DNA from: Stenotrophomonas maltophilia
GTDB lineage: Bacteria > Pseudomonadota > Gammaproteobacteria > Xanthomonadales > Xanthomonadaceae
NCBI RefSeq assembly: GCF_002799155.1
Contig: NZ_NERD01000002.1
Location: forward strand, 682,001-746,000
Direction: 5' to 3'
DNA: 64,000 nt
Shown here: positions 55,251-63,501 of the stretch, piece after piece
Layout of the letters: the number at the start of each line of letters is the position of its first letter
How positions within the stretch are numbered: the first letter of the stretch is position 1
Notes under the pieces: model-generated
Database searches by the model: none
Seen by the model: only the letters and a program-made list of their open reading frames with translations
Told to the model about the DNA's origin: nothing
Position numbers and translations under genes: made by a program

Positions 55251-56459
55251 TTACGGCTTCACATCCACCCACACCAGATGGTGGTCGCTGCCGTCGGCGA
55301 TCTTCGCTTCCGGGCTTTCGTTGGCCGGCCAGAAGATGCCGCTGCCCACGTATTCGAAACCGGTCGAGGGCAGCACGTAGTCCAGGCGCATGGTGCCGGA
55401 CTTCGGGCCAAAATCGCCGGTGGCATGGAACGGTGCGCCCTTGCGCTCGATGCCCTTGGCGGCATAGGCCAGGCTGGTCTGCTCACCACCGACGCTGCGC
55501 GGGGTGGGGTAGCGCAGCACGCGGGCGTTCTCGATCAGCTCGACGATCGCCTCGTGGCGGCCATCGCCATCGACCGGATCGTTGTTGAGGTCGCCGAGGA
55601 TCACGAAGCGCGCGTCTTGCGCCAGCCCGCCGCACTGGCCCTTGTCGTCGCACAGCCACGGCTTTTCACCCTTGGACAGGTATTCCTGCCACAGGCGCAG
55701 TTCGTCGTGGTTGCGCGCGGCGTTGCGCTTTTCCGGGCCGTCGAACACAGGTGGGGTCGGGTGCGAGACCAGCGCGTGGACCACACCGGCCGGGGTCTTC
55801 ACCGGCACGTCCCAATGCGACTTCGACGACAGCCGCAGCTGCGACCACACATGATCGTTGTAGAAGCTCTTGCCGGTGCGCGGATCGACCGGGCGGATCG
55901 CACCCGGCATCGCGCTCCACTTCAGCAGCTGGAAGCTGCGCACCTTGGCTTCATCGATCGGGTAGCGCGACAGCACCAGCATGCCGTACTGGCCCGGGTG
56001 CAGGCCGTAGCCCCAGGCATCGTTGCCGCGGCTGCGGCCTTCGCCGCCGACCACGCCGTTGTTGTCCAGGTCCAGGCCGCTCGGCACGCCCGTATTGACC
56101 GGCGCCAGGTAGCGGTAGGCGAAGTGCAGCGGCTTGCCGCCACCGGGCTGGGCCACTTCCAGGTAGCGCTTCTGGAACAGGTCGGCGGCGCGATGCGCAT
56201 CGTCGAAGTCGAATTCGTTCAGCAGCACCAGGTCCGGGCGCACCTGCTGCAGTACCGCAGCGATCTTGCGTGCGTGCTCGCTGTCACCTTCCAGTTCCTT
56301 GATCAGGCCACCGGTCTCATCGGAGTACAGCGAGGTGTTGTAGGTGGCCAGGCGCAGCGCAGCGGACGGCTTTTCGGTCATCGCAGGGGACGTGGCGAAG
56401 GCGGGGGCGGTGGCGCCGCAGAGCAGGGCCAGGGCGAGAATCAGGGGTTTGGCGTTCAT
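55251..56459 (-). CDS. Secreted endonuclease/exonuclease/phosphatase-fold protein
   Basis: A 402-residue protein with a signal peptide (LILALALLCGATAPAFA). The fold motifs are all visible: LATYNTSLYSDE (metal-binding N), VLLNEFDFDD (E), NDHVWSQLRL, HALVSHPTPP, FVILGDLNNDPVDGDG (D-x-N) and DGSDHHLVWVDV (SDH). Thus the catalytic set of the DNase I/EEP fold is complete. The substrate could be nucleic acid or a phosphoester; related xanthomonad proteins are called endonuclease/exonuclease/phosphatase family. Single gene. Confidence 0.9.
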   Translation of the reverse strand: MNAKPLILALALLCGATAPAFATSPAMTEKPSAALRLATYNTSLYSDETGGLIKELEGDSEHARKIAAVLQQVRPDLVLLNEFDFDDAHRAADLFQKRYLEVAQPGGGKPLHFAYRYLAPVNTGVPSGLDLDNNGVVGGEGRSRGNDAWGYGLHPGQYGMLVLSRYPIDEAKVRSFQLLKWSAMPGAIRPVDPRTGKSFYNDHVWSQLRLSSKSHWDVPVKTPAGVVHALVSHPTPPVFDGPEKRNAARNHDELRLWQEYLSKGEKPWLCDDKGQCGGLAQDARFVILGDLNNDPVDGDGRHEAIVELIENARVLRYPTPRSVGGEQTSLAYAAKGIERKGAPFHATGDFGPKSGTMRLDYVLPSTGFEYVGSGIFWPANESPEAKIADGSDHHLVWVDVKP

Positions 56460-56497
56460 GGGCCGTATTGTGCACCCGGCCCGGTGTCAGCGGTTTG

Positions 56498-57253
56498 TCA
56501 GCGCCCGTCCAGATCCTTGTCGAAATCGTGCCAGCGGCGGCCGTCGTAGGCCTCCAGCGGATGGAAGCGGCGCTTGTAGTCCATCTTCTGGTGGCCGCGG
56601 ATCCAATAGCCCAGGTACACGTGCGGGAGCCCCTCGCGACGCGCCCACTCGATCTGCTGCAGGATCGCGAAGGTGCCCAGCCCGCGCGCGGCGTGGTCCG
56701 GGTCGAAGAACGTGTAGACCGCCGACAGGCCGTGCTCGGTGACGTCGGTCACCGCCACCCCCAGCAGCTGGCTGGGCTGGCCGTCGTGGCCGGGCAGGCG
56801 CATCTCCATGAAACGGGTGTGCGACCAGCTGCCGATCAGGAACTGCTCGAACTCGTGCGGGCCGTGGTCGTCCATGCCGCCGTTGGCGTGGCGGTGGGTC
56901 AGGTAGCGGTGGTACAGCGCGAACAGGTCGTCGCGGGCGGTGGCGGCGGTGATCCGCACCTCCAGGTCTTCATTGCGGGCGGCACAGCGGCGCTGGCTGC
57001 GGTCCGGGGCGAAGCGCGCCACCGGGATGCGCACCGCCACGCAGGCCTGGCAGTGTGCGCAATGTGGCCGGTAGACCAGGTCGCCGCTGCGGCGGAAGCC
57101 CCAGCTCAGTGCCAGCGGGTACAGACCGCCCAGGCGGCGATCGTTCGGGTCCAGCACCAGGTCACGCGCCACCCGGTCCGACCAGTACCCGCAGGGGTGC
57201 TCGCCGGTCTGGAAAAGTCGCAGTTCGTCGTCTCTGTCGCCGTGAATCGCCAT
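56498..57253 (-). CDS. bpt: Aspartate/glutamate leucyltransferase (N-degron pathway)
   Basis: A 251-residue Bpt that adds leucine to N-terminal Asp/Glu to mark proteins for ClpAP via ClpS. N-terminal cysteine motif [35 protein letters not shown], and [27 protein letters not shown] with [15 protein letters not shown] are the family core. The start [16 protein letters not shown] at 57253 matches family starts. Confidence 0.96.
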   Translation of the reverse strand: MAIHGDRDDELRLFQTGEHPCGYWSDRVARDLVLDPNDRRLGGLYPLALSWGFRRSGDLVYRPHCAHCQACVAVRIPVARFAPDRSQRRCAARNEDLEVRITAATARDDLFALYHRYLTHRHANGGMDDHGPHEFEQFLIGSWSHTRFMEMRLPGHDGQPSQLLGVAVTDVTEHGLSAVYTFFDPDHAARGLGTFAILQQIEWARREGLPHVYLGYWIRGHQKMDYKRRFHPLEAYDGRRWHDFDKDLDGR

Positions 57254-57408
57254 GGGCACAGCATAGCCCCAGCCTGTCGCAGTGGCGGCGACTGTCCGCC
57301 GGATGAATGGAACCGGCAGTGGCGTCAACCGATGTCGCGCCGGGGCGTTGTTGTCTCCCGAGGGTGAAGTGATCACCCCGACGCAATTCCCATTCCCAGG
57401 AGTGACCC

Positions 57409-57969
57409 ATGATCCGTACCCCCCTGCTGCTGGCCCTGCTGCTCGGCACCTCCGCTTCCGGTATCGCGCTGGCGGCCGACACCCCGACCACGCCGGCGCA
57501 GCGCCCGGCCAAGCTGGACACCAACGGCGACGGCGTCATCGACCGCAGCGAAGCCGCTGCCAACCCGCGCCTGGCCGCGAAGTTCGACGAGCTGGACAAG
57601 AACAAGGATGGCAAGCTGTCGCGCGATGAGATGCCGCGCTGGCAGCATGGCCGCCGTGGCCACGGCGGCGAGCGCTGGGCCAAGCTGGACGTCAACAAGG
57701 ACGGCCGCATCAGCCGCGAGGAAGCCAAGGCCGACCCGCGCCTGGCCGCGCGCTTCGACCAGCTTGATCTCAACAAGGATGGCTACCTGGACAAGGCCGA
57801 CCGCGAGCTGCGCATGAAGCAGCGTCGTGATGCCTGGTTCGCTGCCGCCGACACCAACAAGGACGGCCAGCTGAGCAAGGCCGAGTTCGATGCCGCCAAG
57901 GGCCCGATGCACGCTGGCCCGCGCCACGGCGGTCCGCGCGATGGCGCCGCGCCGAAGCCGCAGCGCTGA
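57409..57969 (+). CDS. Secreted five-EF-hand calcium-binding protein
   Basis: A 186-residue protein with a signal peptide (residues 1-22, GIALAA) and five EF-hand loops: D37-E48, D63-E74, D94-E105, D120-D131 and D148-E159, all with the DxNxDG core. Residues 35-74 and 92-131 are a clear internal repeat ([17 protein letters not shown] and [17 protein letters not shown]). A His/Gly/Pro-rich tail ends the protein. Presumably periplasmic calcium binding or sensing; no enzymatic domain. Confidence 0.9.
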   Translation: MIRTPLLLALLLGTSASGIALAADTPTTPAQRPAKLDTNGDGVIDRSEAAANPRLAAKFDELDKNKDGKLSRDEMPRWQHGRRGHGGERWAKLDVNKDGRISREEAKADPRLAARFDQLDLNKDGYLDKADRELRMKQRRDAWFAAADTNKDGQLSKAEFDAAKGPMHAGPRHGGPRDGAAPKPQR

Positions 57970-57989
57970 GGTTCAACGCAGTGAATGAG

Positions 57990-58018
57990 GACAACGCCGG
58001 CGCACTGCCGGCGTTGTC
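57990..58018. terminator. Bidirectional hairpin between convergent genes
   Basis: GACAACGCCGGC, loop GCACT, GCCGGCGTTGTC between the EF-hand gene (+) and the sigma factor gene (-). A strong 12-bp stem but without a long T run. Confidence 0.65.
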
Positions 58019-58020
58019 TG

Positions 58021-59238
58021 TTACAGGCGGCCGCTGCGCATCAGTGAGTACGCCACCAGCGCGATGACCATCAGGTTCATGGCGACGATGCCGGTGCGGC
58101 CGTACATCGATTCGAACTTCCAGTTGATGCCGGTTCGCCCGCGCCGCGCCGAATCGCGCGCGATCATCGGCGCCATTACCCGCTGCAGCGGCACCAGGCA
58201 CTGGTAGTTGACCACGCCCAGCCCGACCGCCAGCACCGTCAGCTGCGCCCAGACCGGCGCCTGCAGCATCACGGCCAGCAGGATCGCCAGGCACCAGAAC
58301 ATGCCGGTGACGATGTTGAGATAGAGGAAACGGCGCACATCGGCGCGCTCGGACGCCGTTTCGGTGTACGACATCAGGAAGCGCCCGCCCAGATAGCTGC
58401 CGATCGCACCACCGACCACGCCACCGATCACCGCCGCCCAGCTTTCGGCCGGCAGTACGTGCAGCTGGCCCAGCGTCGCGGTCAACGATCCCATCGCGGT
58501 ACCGCCGGCAGCACTGGCACCGCCGAGGCCGAGCTTGCTGCCGCCGATGCCGACGCCGGTGCCGAGCAGGATTGCGGCGCTGGCGGTGCCGGGCGCCGCC
58601 ACCAGCACCATCGACACCACCGCCGTAGCGAATGCCGCGCTCGGGGCACTGCTGCGCGCGAATTCGCCGAAGCGCTGCAGCAGGCCGTCGCGCACGAGGG
58701 CGCGGGCGCGTGACAGGCGCTTGCGCACGGCCGCATCGCTGAGCCCGAGCAGGTCGGCGACCTGCTGCGAGCGCTGGCCTTCACGGTAGTACAGCAGCAG
58801 CACTTCGCGGCTGTCGGCGGGCAACGCGGAAATGATGTCCTCGGCGGCGATTTCTTCTTCCACCCGCTGCAGGCGGTCGGCCGCGCCTGGGGCCGGATCG
58901 GCGGCCATGCCCATCGCTACCTCGGCGGCCTCACCGGTCAGCGGTCGGCCGCGCTGCGCGCGCAGCCAGTCGCGGGCCAGGTTGCGGGTGATCTGCCGCA
59001 GCCAGGGCAGGAAGCTGGTCGAACTGCGCAGTTGGTGCAGCTGCTGCCAGCCCTTCACGAAGGCCTCCTGGGCGATGTCCTCGCTGGCCTGGCGGTCGCG
59101 GGTGATGGCCAGCGCGATGGCGGTGACCGTGTTCTGGCAGGCCAGCACGATGCGGCCGTAGGCATGCTGGCAACCGCCAGCGGCCGCAGGCAGTTCGCGT
59201 TCCAGGGTCTGGTCGATCGATGCGGCGAACGTCGTCAT
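58021..59238 (-). CDS. ECF-type sigma factor fused to a C-terminal membrane domain
   Basis: A 405-residue protein. Residues 30-85 are sigma region 2 (QASEDIAQEAFVKGWQQL, FLPWLRQITRNLARDWLRA) and about 125-185 region 4 (ALPADSREVLLLYYREGQ, VADLLGLSDAAVRKRLSRAR). Residues about 205-405 contain about five membrane segments (FATAVVSMVLVAAPGTASA, WAAVIGGVVGGAIGSYLGG, IVTGMFWCLAILLAVML, LTVLAVGLGVVNY, GIVAMNLMVIALVAYSLM). No anti-sigma gene is adjacent. The start MTTFAASIDQTLE at 59238 is preferred over upstream Arg/His-rich in-frame sequence. An unusual fusion: the sigma domain seems tethered to the membrane by its own chain. Confidence 0.85.
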   Translation of the reverse strand: MTTFAASIDQTLERELPAAAGGCQHAYGRIVLACQNTVTAIALAITRDRQASEDIAQEAFVKGWQQLHQLRSSTSFLPWLRQITRNLARDWLRAQRGRPLTGEAAEVAMGMAADPAPGAADRLQRVEEEIAAEDIISALPADSREVLLLYYREGQRSQQVADLLGLSDAAVRKRLSRARALVRDGLLQRFGEFARSSAPSAAFATAVVSMVLVAAPGTASAAILLGTGVGIGGSKLGLGGASAAGGTAMGSLTATLGQLHVLPAESWAAVIGGVVGGAIGSYLGGRFLMSYTETASERADVRRFLYLNIVTGMFWCLAILLAVMLQAPVWAQLTVLAVGLGVVNYQCLVPLQRVMAPMIARDSARRGRTGINWKFESMYGRTGIVAMNLMVIALVAYSLMRSGRL

Positions 59239-59459
59239 GGCGGCGGCTCTCCTGCTGGGATTGTGTCCCATGACGGAGCCGCGCGCGAAGTGTGACCGCA
59301 GATGCCGATGCATCTGCGGTCCGCGCATTCCACCTCATCCCCGCGCCGCTGGCGCGCCCCCTTGAACAACAAGGGGGCTCCAATCCTGACGGGTTACGGT
59401 GAAATCGTGGCCTTGCTGCCAGGCCGCTGTGCTCGCCGGGCATGGCCCGGCACCGCCTC

Positions 59460-59969
59460 TTACTTGGAGGGCTGGATGCGGACCCGGACTTCTTCCTCTT
59501 CCGGTGCGGCCTGCGGGGCCGGTTGCGCCGGCTGCGGCTGCGCCTGCGGGGTAGGGGCCGGAGCCGTCGGAGCCGGGGCACCGCGATGGCGCAGGCCGAT
59601 CACCAGCGCCACGCCGGCGATCACCACCAGCAGGGCGATGCGGATGCGCCAGGCCCAGCTGCGGCCGCTGTTGCCCTGTTCCGGCGTGTCGCGGAAGGCG
59701 AACTCGGCGGTTGGGTGGTCGCGACGGGTGGTATCGAGCAGGCGCGCCTCGCGCAGGATTTCGCGCGCGCGCGGCTGGTCGTCGGCGCGCACGATCCACA
59801 CCGCCGGGTAAGCATTGGCGTTGCCCAGGTCGGTATAGCTGAACTGACCGCGGCGGCGGGTCTTGTACGAGCGCCCGTTGGTCACCTTGACGTCGATGCC
59901 ATGCTCGCGCAGGAGCTCGGCGACGCCTTCGACGGTTTCCACGCGCTGGCTGCTGAAGATCTGGCGCAT
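59460..59969 (-). CDS. DUF2007-like membrane-anchored protein
   Basis: A 169-residue protein. Residues 1-80 resemble the DUF2007 'putative signal transducing' domain (RQIFSSQRVETVEGVAELLREHGIDVKV ... AYPAVWIVRADDQPRAREILREA), then a membrane helix IRIALLVVIAGVALVIGLRH and a Pro/Ala/Gln-rich tail ending in acidic EEEEVRVRIQPSK. The tail would face the periplasm or cytoplasm depending on topology. It lies 4 bp after the tesB stop and is likely co-transcribed with it. Confidence 0.8.
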   Translation of the reverse strand: MRQIFSSQRVETVEGVAELLREHGIDVKVTNGRSYKTRRRGQFSYTDLGNANAYPAVWIVRADDQPRAREILREARLLDTTRRDHPTAEFAFRDTPEQGNSGRSWAWRIRIALLVVIAGVALVIGLRHRGAPAPTAPAPTPQAQPQPAQPAPQAAPEEEEVRVRIQPSK

Positions 59970-59973
59970 CGGA

Positions 59974-60882
59974 TCAATCCTTGGCCGGCACGGCAGCGGC
60001 CGCTGCCTGGTCGGGAACCACGCGGATCAGGCCTTCCTGCGCGGTGCTGGCCACCAGCACGCCATTGCGGGTGAAGAACTGGCCGCGGGCCAGGCCGCGC
60101 GAATCCTGCGCGCTGGGGCTGTCCAGCGAGTACAGCAGCCAGTCGTCGGCGCGGAACGGGCGGTGGAACCAGATCGCATGGTCGAGCGAGGCCATCTGCA
60201 CGTGCGGGTGGTAGTAGCTGATGCCGTGCGGGAAGGTCGCCGTGCCCAGCAGGTGGAAGTCGGAGGCATAGGCCAGCAGCGCCTGGTGCAGCTCCGGGGC
60301 ATCGCCGACCGGCTCGCTCAGGCGCAGCCATACCTGGTGGTACGGCGGGCGCTTGGGCGGGTTGAGTTCATCGCGCGGGTACACATGGCGGAATTCGAAC
60401 GGGCCGCCGCGCGACAGCCAGCGCTGCACCTTGATCGGAAGGCGTTCCAACACTTCGGCCGGTAGCGGCCGGTTCGGCTCGATGTCTTCCGGCTGCGGCA
60501 CTTCGGGCATCTTGTGCTGGTGTTCGGCGCCGGTTTCGGCCTGCTGGAACGAGGCCGCGCAGAAGAAGATCACCTTGCCGTGCTGGATCGCGGTGACCCG
60601 GCGCACCGAGAAGCTGCCGCCATCGCGGGTGCGGTCCACGTCGTAGACGATCGGGTGGTCGATGTTGCCGGCGCGCAGGAAATACGCGTGCAGCGAGTGC
60701 ACGTGGCGGCCGTTGTCGACCGTAGCCTGTGCCGCGGCCAGCGCCTGGCCCAGCACCTGCCCGCCGAACACGTACTTGGTGCCGATGTCGCGGCTCTGCC
60801 CGCGGAACAGGTTGTCCTCCAGCCGCTCCAGCGTGAGCAGGTCGATCAGCTCGGAGACGACGGGTTCGGGCGTGTCGTTCAA
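59974..60882 (-). CDS. tesB: Acyl-CoA thioesterase II
   Basis: A 302-residue double hot-dog thioesterase that hydrolyses medium and long acyl-CoAs. LLTLERLEDNLFRGQS and VFGGQVLGQALAAAQ are the N-terminal core; SLDHAIWFHRPFRADDWLLY contains the catalytic Asp, and RGLARGQFFTRNGVLVASTAQEGLIR the C-terminal end. No ATG start is available: TTG 60882 gives MNDTPEPVVSELIDLL, close to known TesB starts; GTG 60894 is an alternative. A TATAAT element at 60913 lies just upstream. Confidence 0.9.
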   Translation of the reverse strand: MNDTPEPVVSELIDLLTLERLEDNLFRGQSRDIGTKYVFGGQVLGQALAAAQATVDNGRHVHSLHAYFLRAGNIDHPIVYDVDRTRDGGSFSVRRVTAIQHGKVIFFCAASFQQAETGAEHQHKMPEVPQPEDIEPNRPLPAEVLERLPIKVQRWLSRGGPFEFRHVYPRDELNPPKRPPYHQVWLRLSEPVGDAPELHQALLAYASDFHLLGTATFPHGISYYHPHVQMASLDHAIWFHRPFRADDWLLYSLDSPSAQDSRGLARGQFFTRNGVLVASTAQEGLIRVVPDQAAAAAVPAKD

Positions 60883-60912
60883 GGGGGCGGCCACAGCAGT
60901 GAAGAGGGCCCG

Positions 60913-60918
60913 ATTATA
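60913..60918 (-). promoter_or_regulatory. -10 element of the tesB promoter
   Basis: A consensus TATAAT on the minus strand only 18 bp before GTG 60894 and 30 bp before TTG 60882, which favours the downstream start. Its -35 side is within the hairpin repeat. Confidence 0.5.
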
Positions 60919-60925
60919 CCGGTCA

Positions 60926-60966
60926 GGGGTCGGATCCCTTTCGCATTGCGAAAGGGATCTGACCCC
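60926..60966. repeat. GGGGTC...GACCCC intergenic hairpin, copy 9
   Basis: GGGGTCGGATCCCTTTCGC paired with GCGAAAGGGATCTGACCCC. One pair is G against T (a wobble in RNA of one strand only), so the element has polarity. It lies between tesB and the crotonase gene. Confidence 0.9.
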
Positions 60967-60981
60967 GGGCGCGGGCAAACC

Positions 60982-61758
60982 TTACTTGCCCAGCCGGGCG
61001 ACCAGTGCCTGCAGGGCATTCTGCGCATCCGGGGCGAACCAGGCCTCGACGAAACGGTCGAGCTGGATCAGGTCCGGCTGCAGCGCCACGTGCAGGTCGG
61101 CACGGGCAATCGCGCGGGTCAGCAGCATCGGCTGGCGCGGCTGCTTGAGCAGGTTCTGCAGCCAGGCAACGGCACGCGCCACCACCAGATCGCCCTCGGC
61201 CAGCTCATCCACCAGGCCGATCTGCAGCGCCTGTTCGGCCGGTACCAGCGAACCGGTGGTCAGCAGGACACCGGCGCGGTGCACGCCCACCGCACGGCGC
61301 AGCAGGCGCTGGATGCCCTCCGGTGCAATCAGGCCCACCTGCACCTCGTTCAGGCCGATGGCATAGGGGCGCGACGGATCGGCGCTGCGCGCCATCACCC
61401 GGTAGTCGCAGCACAGGGCCAGCACGCAGCCGCCGGCCGGGGCGTGGCCGGTAATCGCCGCGACCACCGGGATGCGGCTCTCGGCCAGCGTGCGCACGGC
61501 GCCAAAGAAGGCATTCCAGGTGTCCAGCAGCTTGTGCTTGTCATCGCCATGCGAGAGCAGGTGCGGCACGTCCATGCCGCCGGTGAAGATGCGCTCGCTG
61601 CCCGACAGCACGATGCCGTGCGCGTCTTCGGCCATGGCCTGCTCGATGGCATGGATCAACTGACGGCACAGTTCGGTGTCCAGTGCGTTGACCGGCGGGC
61701 GCGCCAGGCGCAGTTCGCGGATGGGGCCATGGTTGATCACCTCGATGAGCGTCGTCAT
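60982..61758 (-). CDS. Crotonase-fold enoyl-CoA delta-isomerase (ECI1-like)
   Basis: A 258-residue crotonase. ITGHAPAGGCVLALCCDYRV forms the oxyanion hole, and PYAIGLNEVQVGLIAPEG contains Glu138. That IGLNExQxGxIAP pattern is the mark of mitochondrial delta3,delta2-enoyl-CoA isomerase (ECI1) rather than of hydratases, which keep two catalytic Glu. It probably moves double bonds in unsaturated fatty acyl-CoA during beta-oxidation. The start MTTLIEVINHGP at 61758 excludes a non-homologous upstream extension. Same strand as tesB, with the hairpin between them. Confidence 0.88.
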   Translation of the reverse strand: MTTLIEVINHGPIRELRLARPPVNALDTELCRQLIHAIEQAMAEDAHGIVLSGSERIFTGGMDVPHLLSHGDDKHKLLDTWNAFFGAVRTLAESRIPVVAAITGHAPAGGCVLALCCDYRVMARSADPSRPYAIGLNEVQVGLIAPEGIQRLLRRAVGVHRAGVLLTTGSLVPAEQALQIGLVDELAEGDLVVARAVAWLQNLLKQPRQPMLLTRAIARADLHVALQPDLIQLDRFVEAWFAPDAQNALQALVARLGK

Positions 61759-61792
61759 GCTGCGGTCTCGTTGCGAAGAAGGAACCTGGGCG

Positions 61793-62239
61793 ATGATAAC
61801 CAAACCATTCGTTGGCGTACTGTTGGTGCTGTGTGCGTTTGCAGCATCGGCCTCGGCTGCCGAGACCAAGTGCGTCACCGTCGAGCAGGGCTGGGTACGG
61901 TTGTTGCCCAACCCGAAGATGGCAATGACTGCCGGTTATGCAGTGATCCGCAATGGCTGCGCCACTGCGGTGGCGATCACCGGTGCACGCAGTGCGAGCT
62001 TCGGCGATGTGTCGCTGCATGAGACCACGATCGTCGATGGGGTCAGCAGGATGCGTGAGGTCCGGCGCCTGCCATTGGCACCCGGCGCCAGGGCCGTACT
62101 CAAGCCCGGTGGCCTGCACCTGATGCTGATGGACGGCTACCGCACCCTGGAAGAGGGGCAGCCGGTGTGGCTGCAGCTGCAGCTGGAGGATGGCACCGAA
62201 GTCAGCGCGGTGTTGAACGCGCGCAGGGCGGCGCCGTAA
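61793..62239 (+). CDS. Periplasmic copper chaperone PCuAC
   Basis: A 148-residue protein with a signal peptide (ITKPFVGVLLVLCAFAASASA). The copper-binding H...M...H.M set is visible: VSLHETTIVDGVSRMREV and GGLHLMLMDG (the HxM pair). Thus it delivers Cu(I) to cytochrome oxidase Cu-A centres (family knowledge). It carries an extra cysteine pair (C near 26 and 56). AAGAAGGAA lies about 9 nt before ATG 61793. It is divergent from the crotonase gene. Confidence 0.9.
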   Translation: MITKPFVGVLLVLCAFAASASAAETKCVTVEQGWVRLLPNPKMAMTAGYAVIRNGCATAVAITGARSASFGDVSLHETTIVDGVSRMREVRRLPLAPGARAVLKPGGLHLMLMDGYRTLEEGQPVWLQLQLEDGTEVSAVLNARRAAP

Positions 62240-62245
62240 CGCGAT

Positions 62246-62275
62246 GGTGGTGCTGGCCAGCGGCCGGCACCACCG
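62246..62275. repeat. SMAG-type REP palindrome
   Basis: GGTGCTGGCCAGCGGCCGGC followed by ACCACC: an imperfect GTAG-type REP between the convergent PCuAC gene and the next gene. Confidence 0.75.
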
Positions 62276-62282
62276 ACGGGTC

Positions 62283-63008
62283 TTACGACCAGTCGTAGGA
62301 GAACAGCACCGTGCGGCTTTCCGGCTCGTACAACATCACGATCGCATCGGCGCCGGTGGCGCACCAGTTGTAGCCGGCCACTTCTGCCACCGCGAAGAAC
62401 GCGTTGCCATCGCGGCGGATGATTGCCCGCTCCGCATCATCCGGTGCATGCCGGTCGTTGGCGGCATCGGTGAATTCCAGGGTGAAGGCGTTCGGGATGT
62501 CAGCCGTCTCGATCCAGTTGCCGCAGGAAATCTGTCCGCCCAGCGTGTCCAGGTAATCGCGCTCGCTGGCCTCGCCCTTGCCGTAGCGCGAGTAGCAGGC
62601 GAGGCGGCCATGGGCGGCATGGTAATCGCGGGCCTTGGCGTAGCTGTCGCGCATCTGCGCGATGTGCTCCTGCGCGTCCTTGTCCTGCACCGCGTCGCCG
62701 ATGAAATAACCCTCGTTGCCGAGGAAGCGCATCTCGTTGCCGGCGGTCAGTTCGAAGGCGATCCAGTTGGTGCCGGTGAAATCGTTGTGGTGCTCTTCGG
62801 TGGTCTCGCCGATGCAGCCGTCATACGGCTCGATCGGGCACAGCATCGTCGCCACCTGGCCGGCCAGTTCCGGGCGCAGCACGCCCAGGTCGATCTTCAG
62901 CAGCGGCAGCAGGTGCTCGCTGAGCCAGGCCTGGTCGGCGGGGAAGACCTCGGTGGGGAAGGCGACCATGCCGGGCAGCAGGTCGCTCAGTTCGGTCTTG
63001 TGGATCAT
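62283..63008 (-). CDS. Uncharacterised protein (DUF-like, no known family)
   Basis: A 241-residue cytoplasmic protein without membrane segments. It includes TEEHHNDFTGTNWIAFELTAGNEMRFLGNEGYFIGDAVQ, HGRLACYSRYGKGE, LGGQISCGNWIETADIPNAFTLEF and a Trp-rich finish (NWCATGADAIVMLYEPESRTVLFSYDWS). The pattern suggests an SMI1/KNR4- or DUF1963-like immunity-type beta fold, but I cannot place it firmly. The start is ATG 63008 (MIHKTELSDLLPGM). It has no partner toxin nearby. Confidence 0.65.
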   Translation of the reverse strand: MIHKTELSDLLPGMVAFPTEVFPADQAWLSEHLLPLLKIDLGVLRPELAGQVATMLCPIEPYDGCIGETTEEHHNDFTGTNWIAFELTAGNEMRFLGNEGYFIGDAVQDKDAQEHIAQMRDSYAKARDYHAAHGRLACYSRYGKGEASERDYLDTLGGQISCGNWIETADIPNAFTLEFTDAANDRHAPDDAERAIIRRDGNAFFAVAEVAGYNWCATGADAIVMLYEPESRTVLFSYDWS

Positions 63009-63056
63009 GTCAGTCCTTTGAACGAAAACGGCAGCGCCGGGCCATGCCCGACGGGG

Positions 63057-63084
63057 CCAATGCCGACCAAGGTCGGCATCTACC
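63057..63084. repeat. REP-like palindrome
   Basis: ATGCCGACCAAGGTCGGCAT followed by CTAC is a GTAG-type palindrome read from the other strand (GTAGATGCCGACCTT...). It separates the uncharacterised gene from the 4HBT gene. Confidence 0.75.
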
Positions 63085-63093
63085 GAGGACGCG

Positions 63094-63501
63094 TCAGGTA
63101 GACGCGCTGCGGATTGCGTCCGGCAGCGGCGCGCTCTTGCCGGTCTGCGTATCCATCCACACCACCACCACGTTGCCGTCGGAATACAGCTTCGACTCAT
63201 CCTGCTGGTCGACGATGCGGTGGCCGATGGTCACGCTGCTGTTGCCCAGGCGCTCGACGAACAGTTCCACCAGGATGTCGTTGGGCCACACGATCGGCAG
63301 CCGGTAATTGACGTTGGTCGCGGCCACCACCGGTGCGATGCGGTCGGTCATCGACACGCCTTCCACGCCCAGCATCCAGCGCACGCGCGCTTCTTCCAGG
63401 TAGGAAATGTACTTGGCGTTGTTGACGTGGCCCATGCTGTCCATGTCACGCCAGCGCACGCTGATCGGGATGCGGGCCAGGATCTTGTGTTCGCTGCTCA
63501 T
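63094..63501 (-). CDS. 4HBT-fold acyl-CoA thioesterase
   Basis: A 135-residue single hot-dog thioesterase. SVRWRDMDSMGHVNNAKYISYLEEARVRWM is the YbgC/FcbC-type active-site motif with D21 (RWRDMDSMGHVNN). The start overlaps the uvrA stop by one base (TGATG), so it is probably translated from the same mRNA. The acyl chain preference is unknown. Confidence 0.92.
   Translation of the reverse strand: MSSEHKILARIPISVRWRDMDSMGHVNNAKYISYLEEARVRWMLGVEGVSMTDRIAPVVAATNVNYRLPIVWPNDILVELFVERLGNSSVTIGHRIVDQQDESKLYSDGNVVVVWMDTQTGKSAPLPDAIRSAST

Noticed and set aside
62283..63008. Toxin-antitoxin or polymorphic toxin immunity function for the uncharacterised protein
   Set aside because: No toxin, Rhs/T6SS or paired small gene is nearby, so the idea rests only on a vague fold impression.
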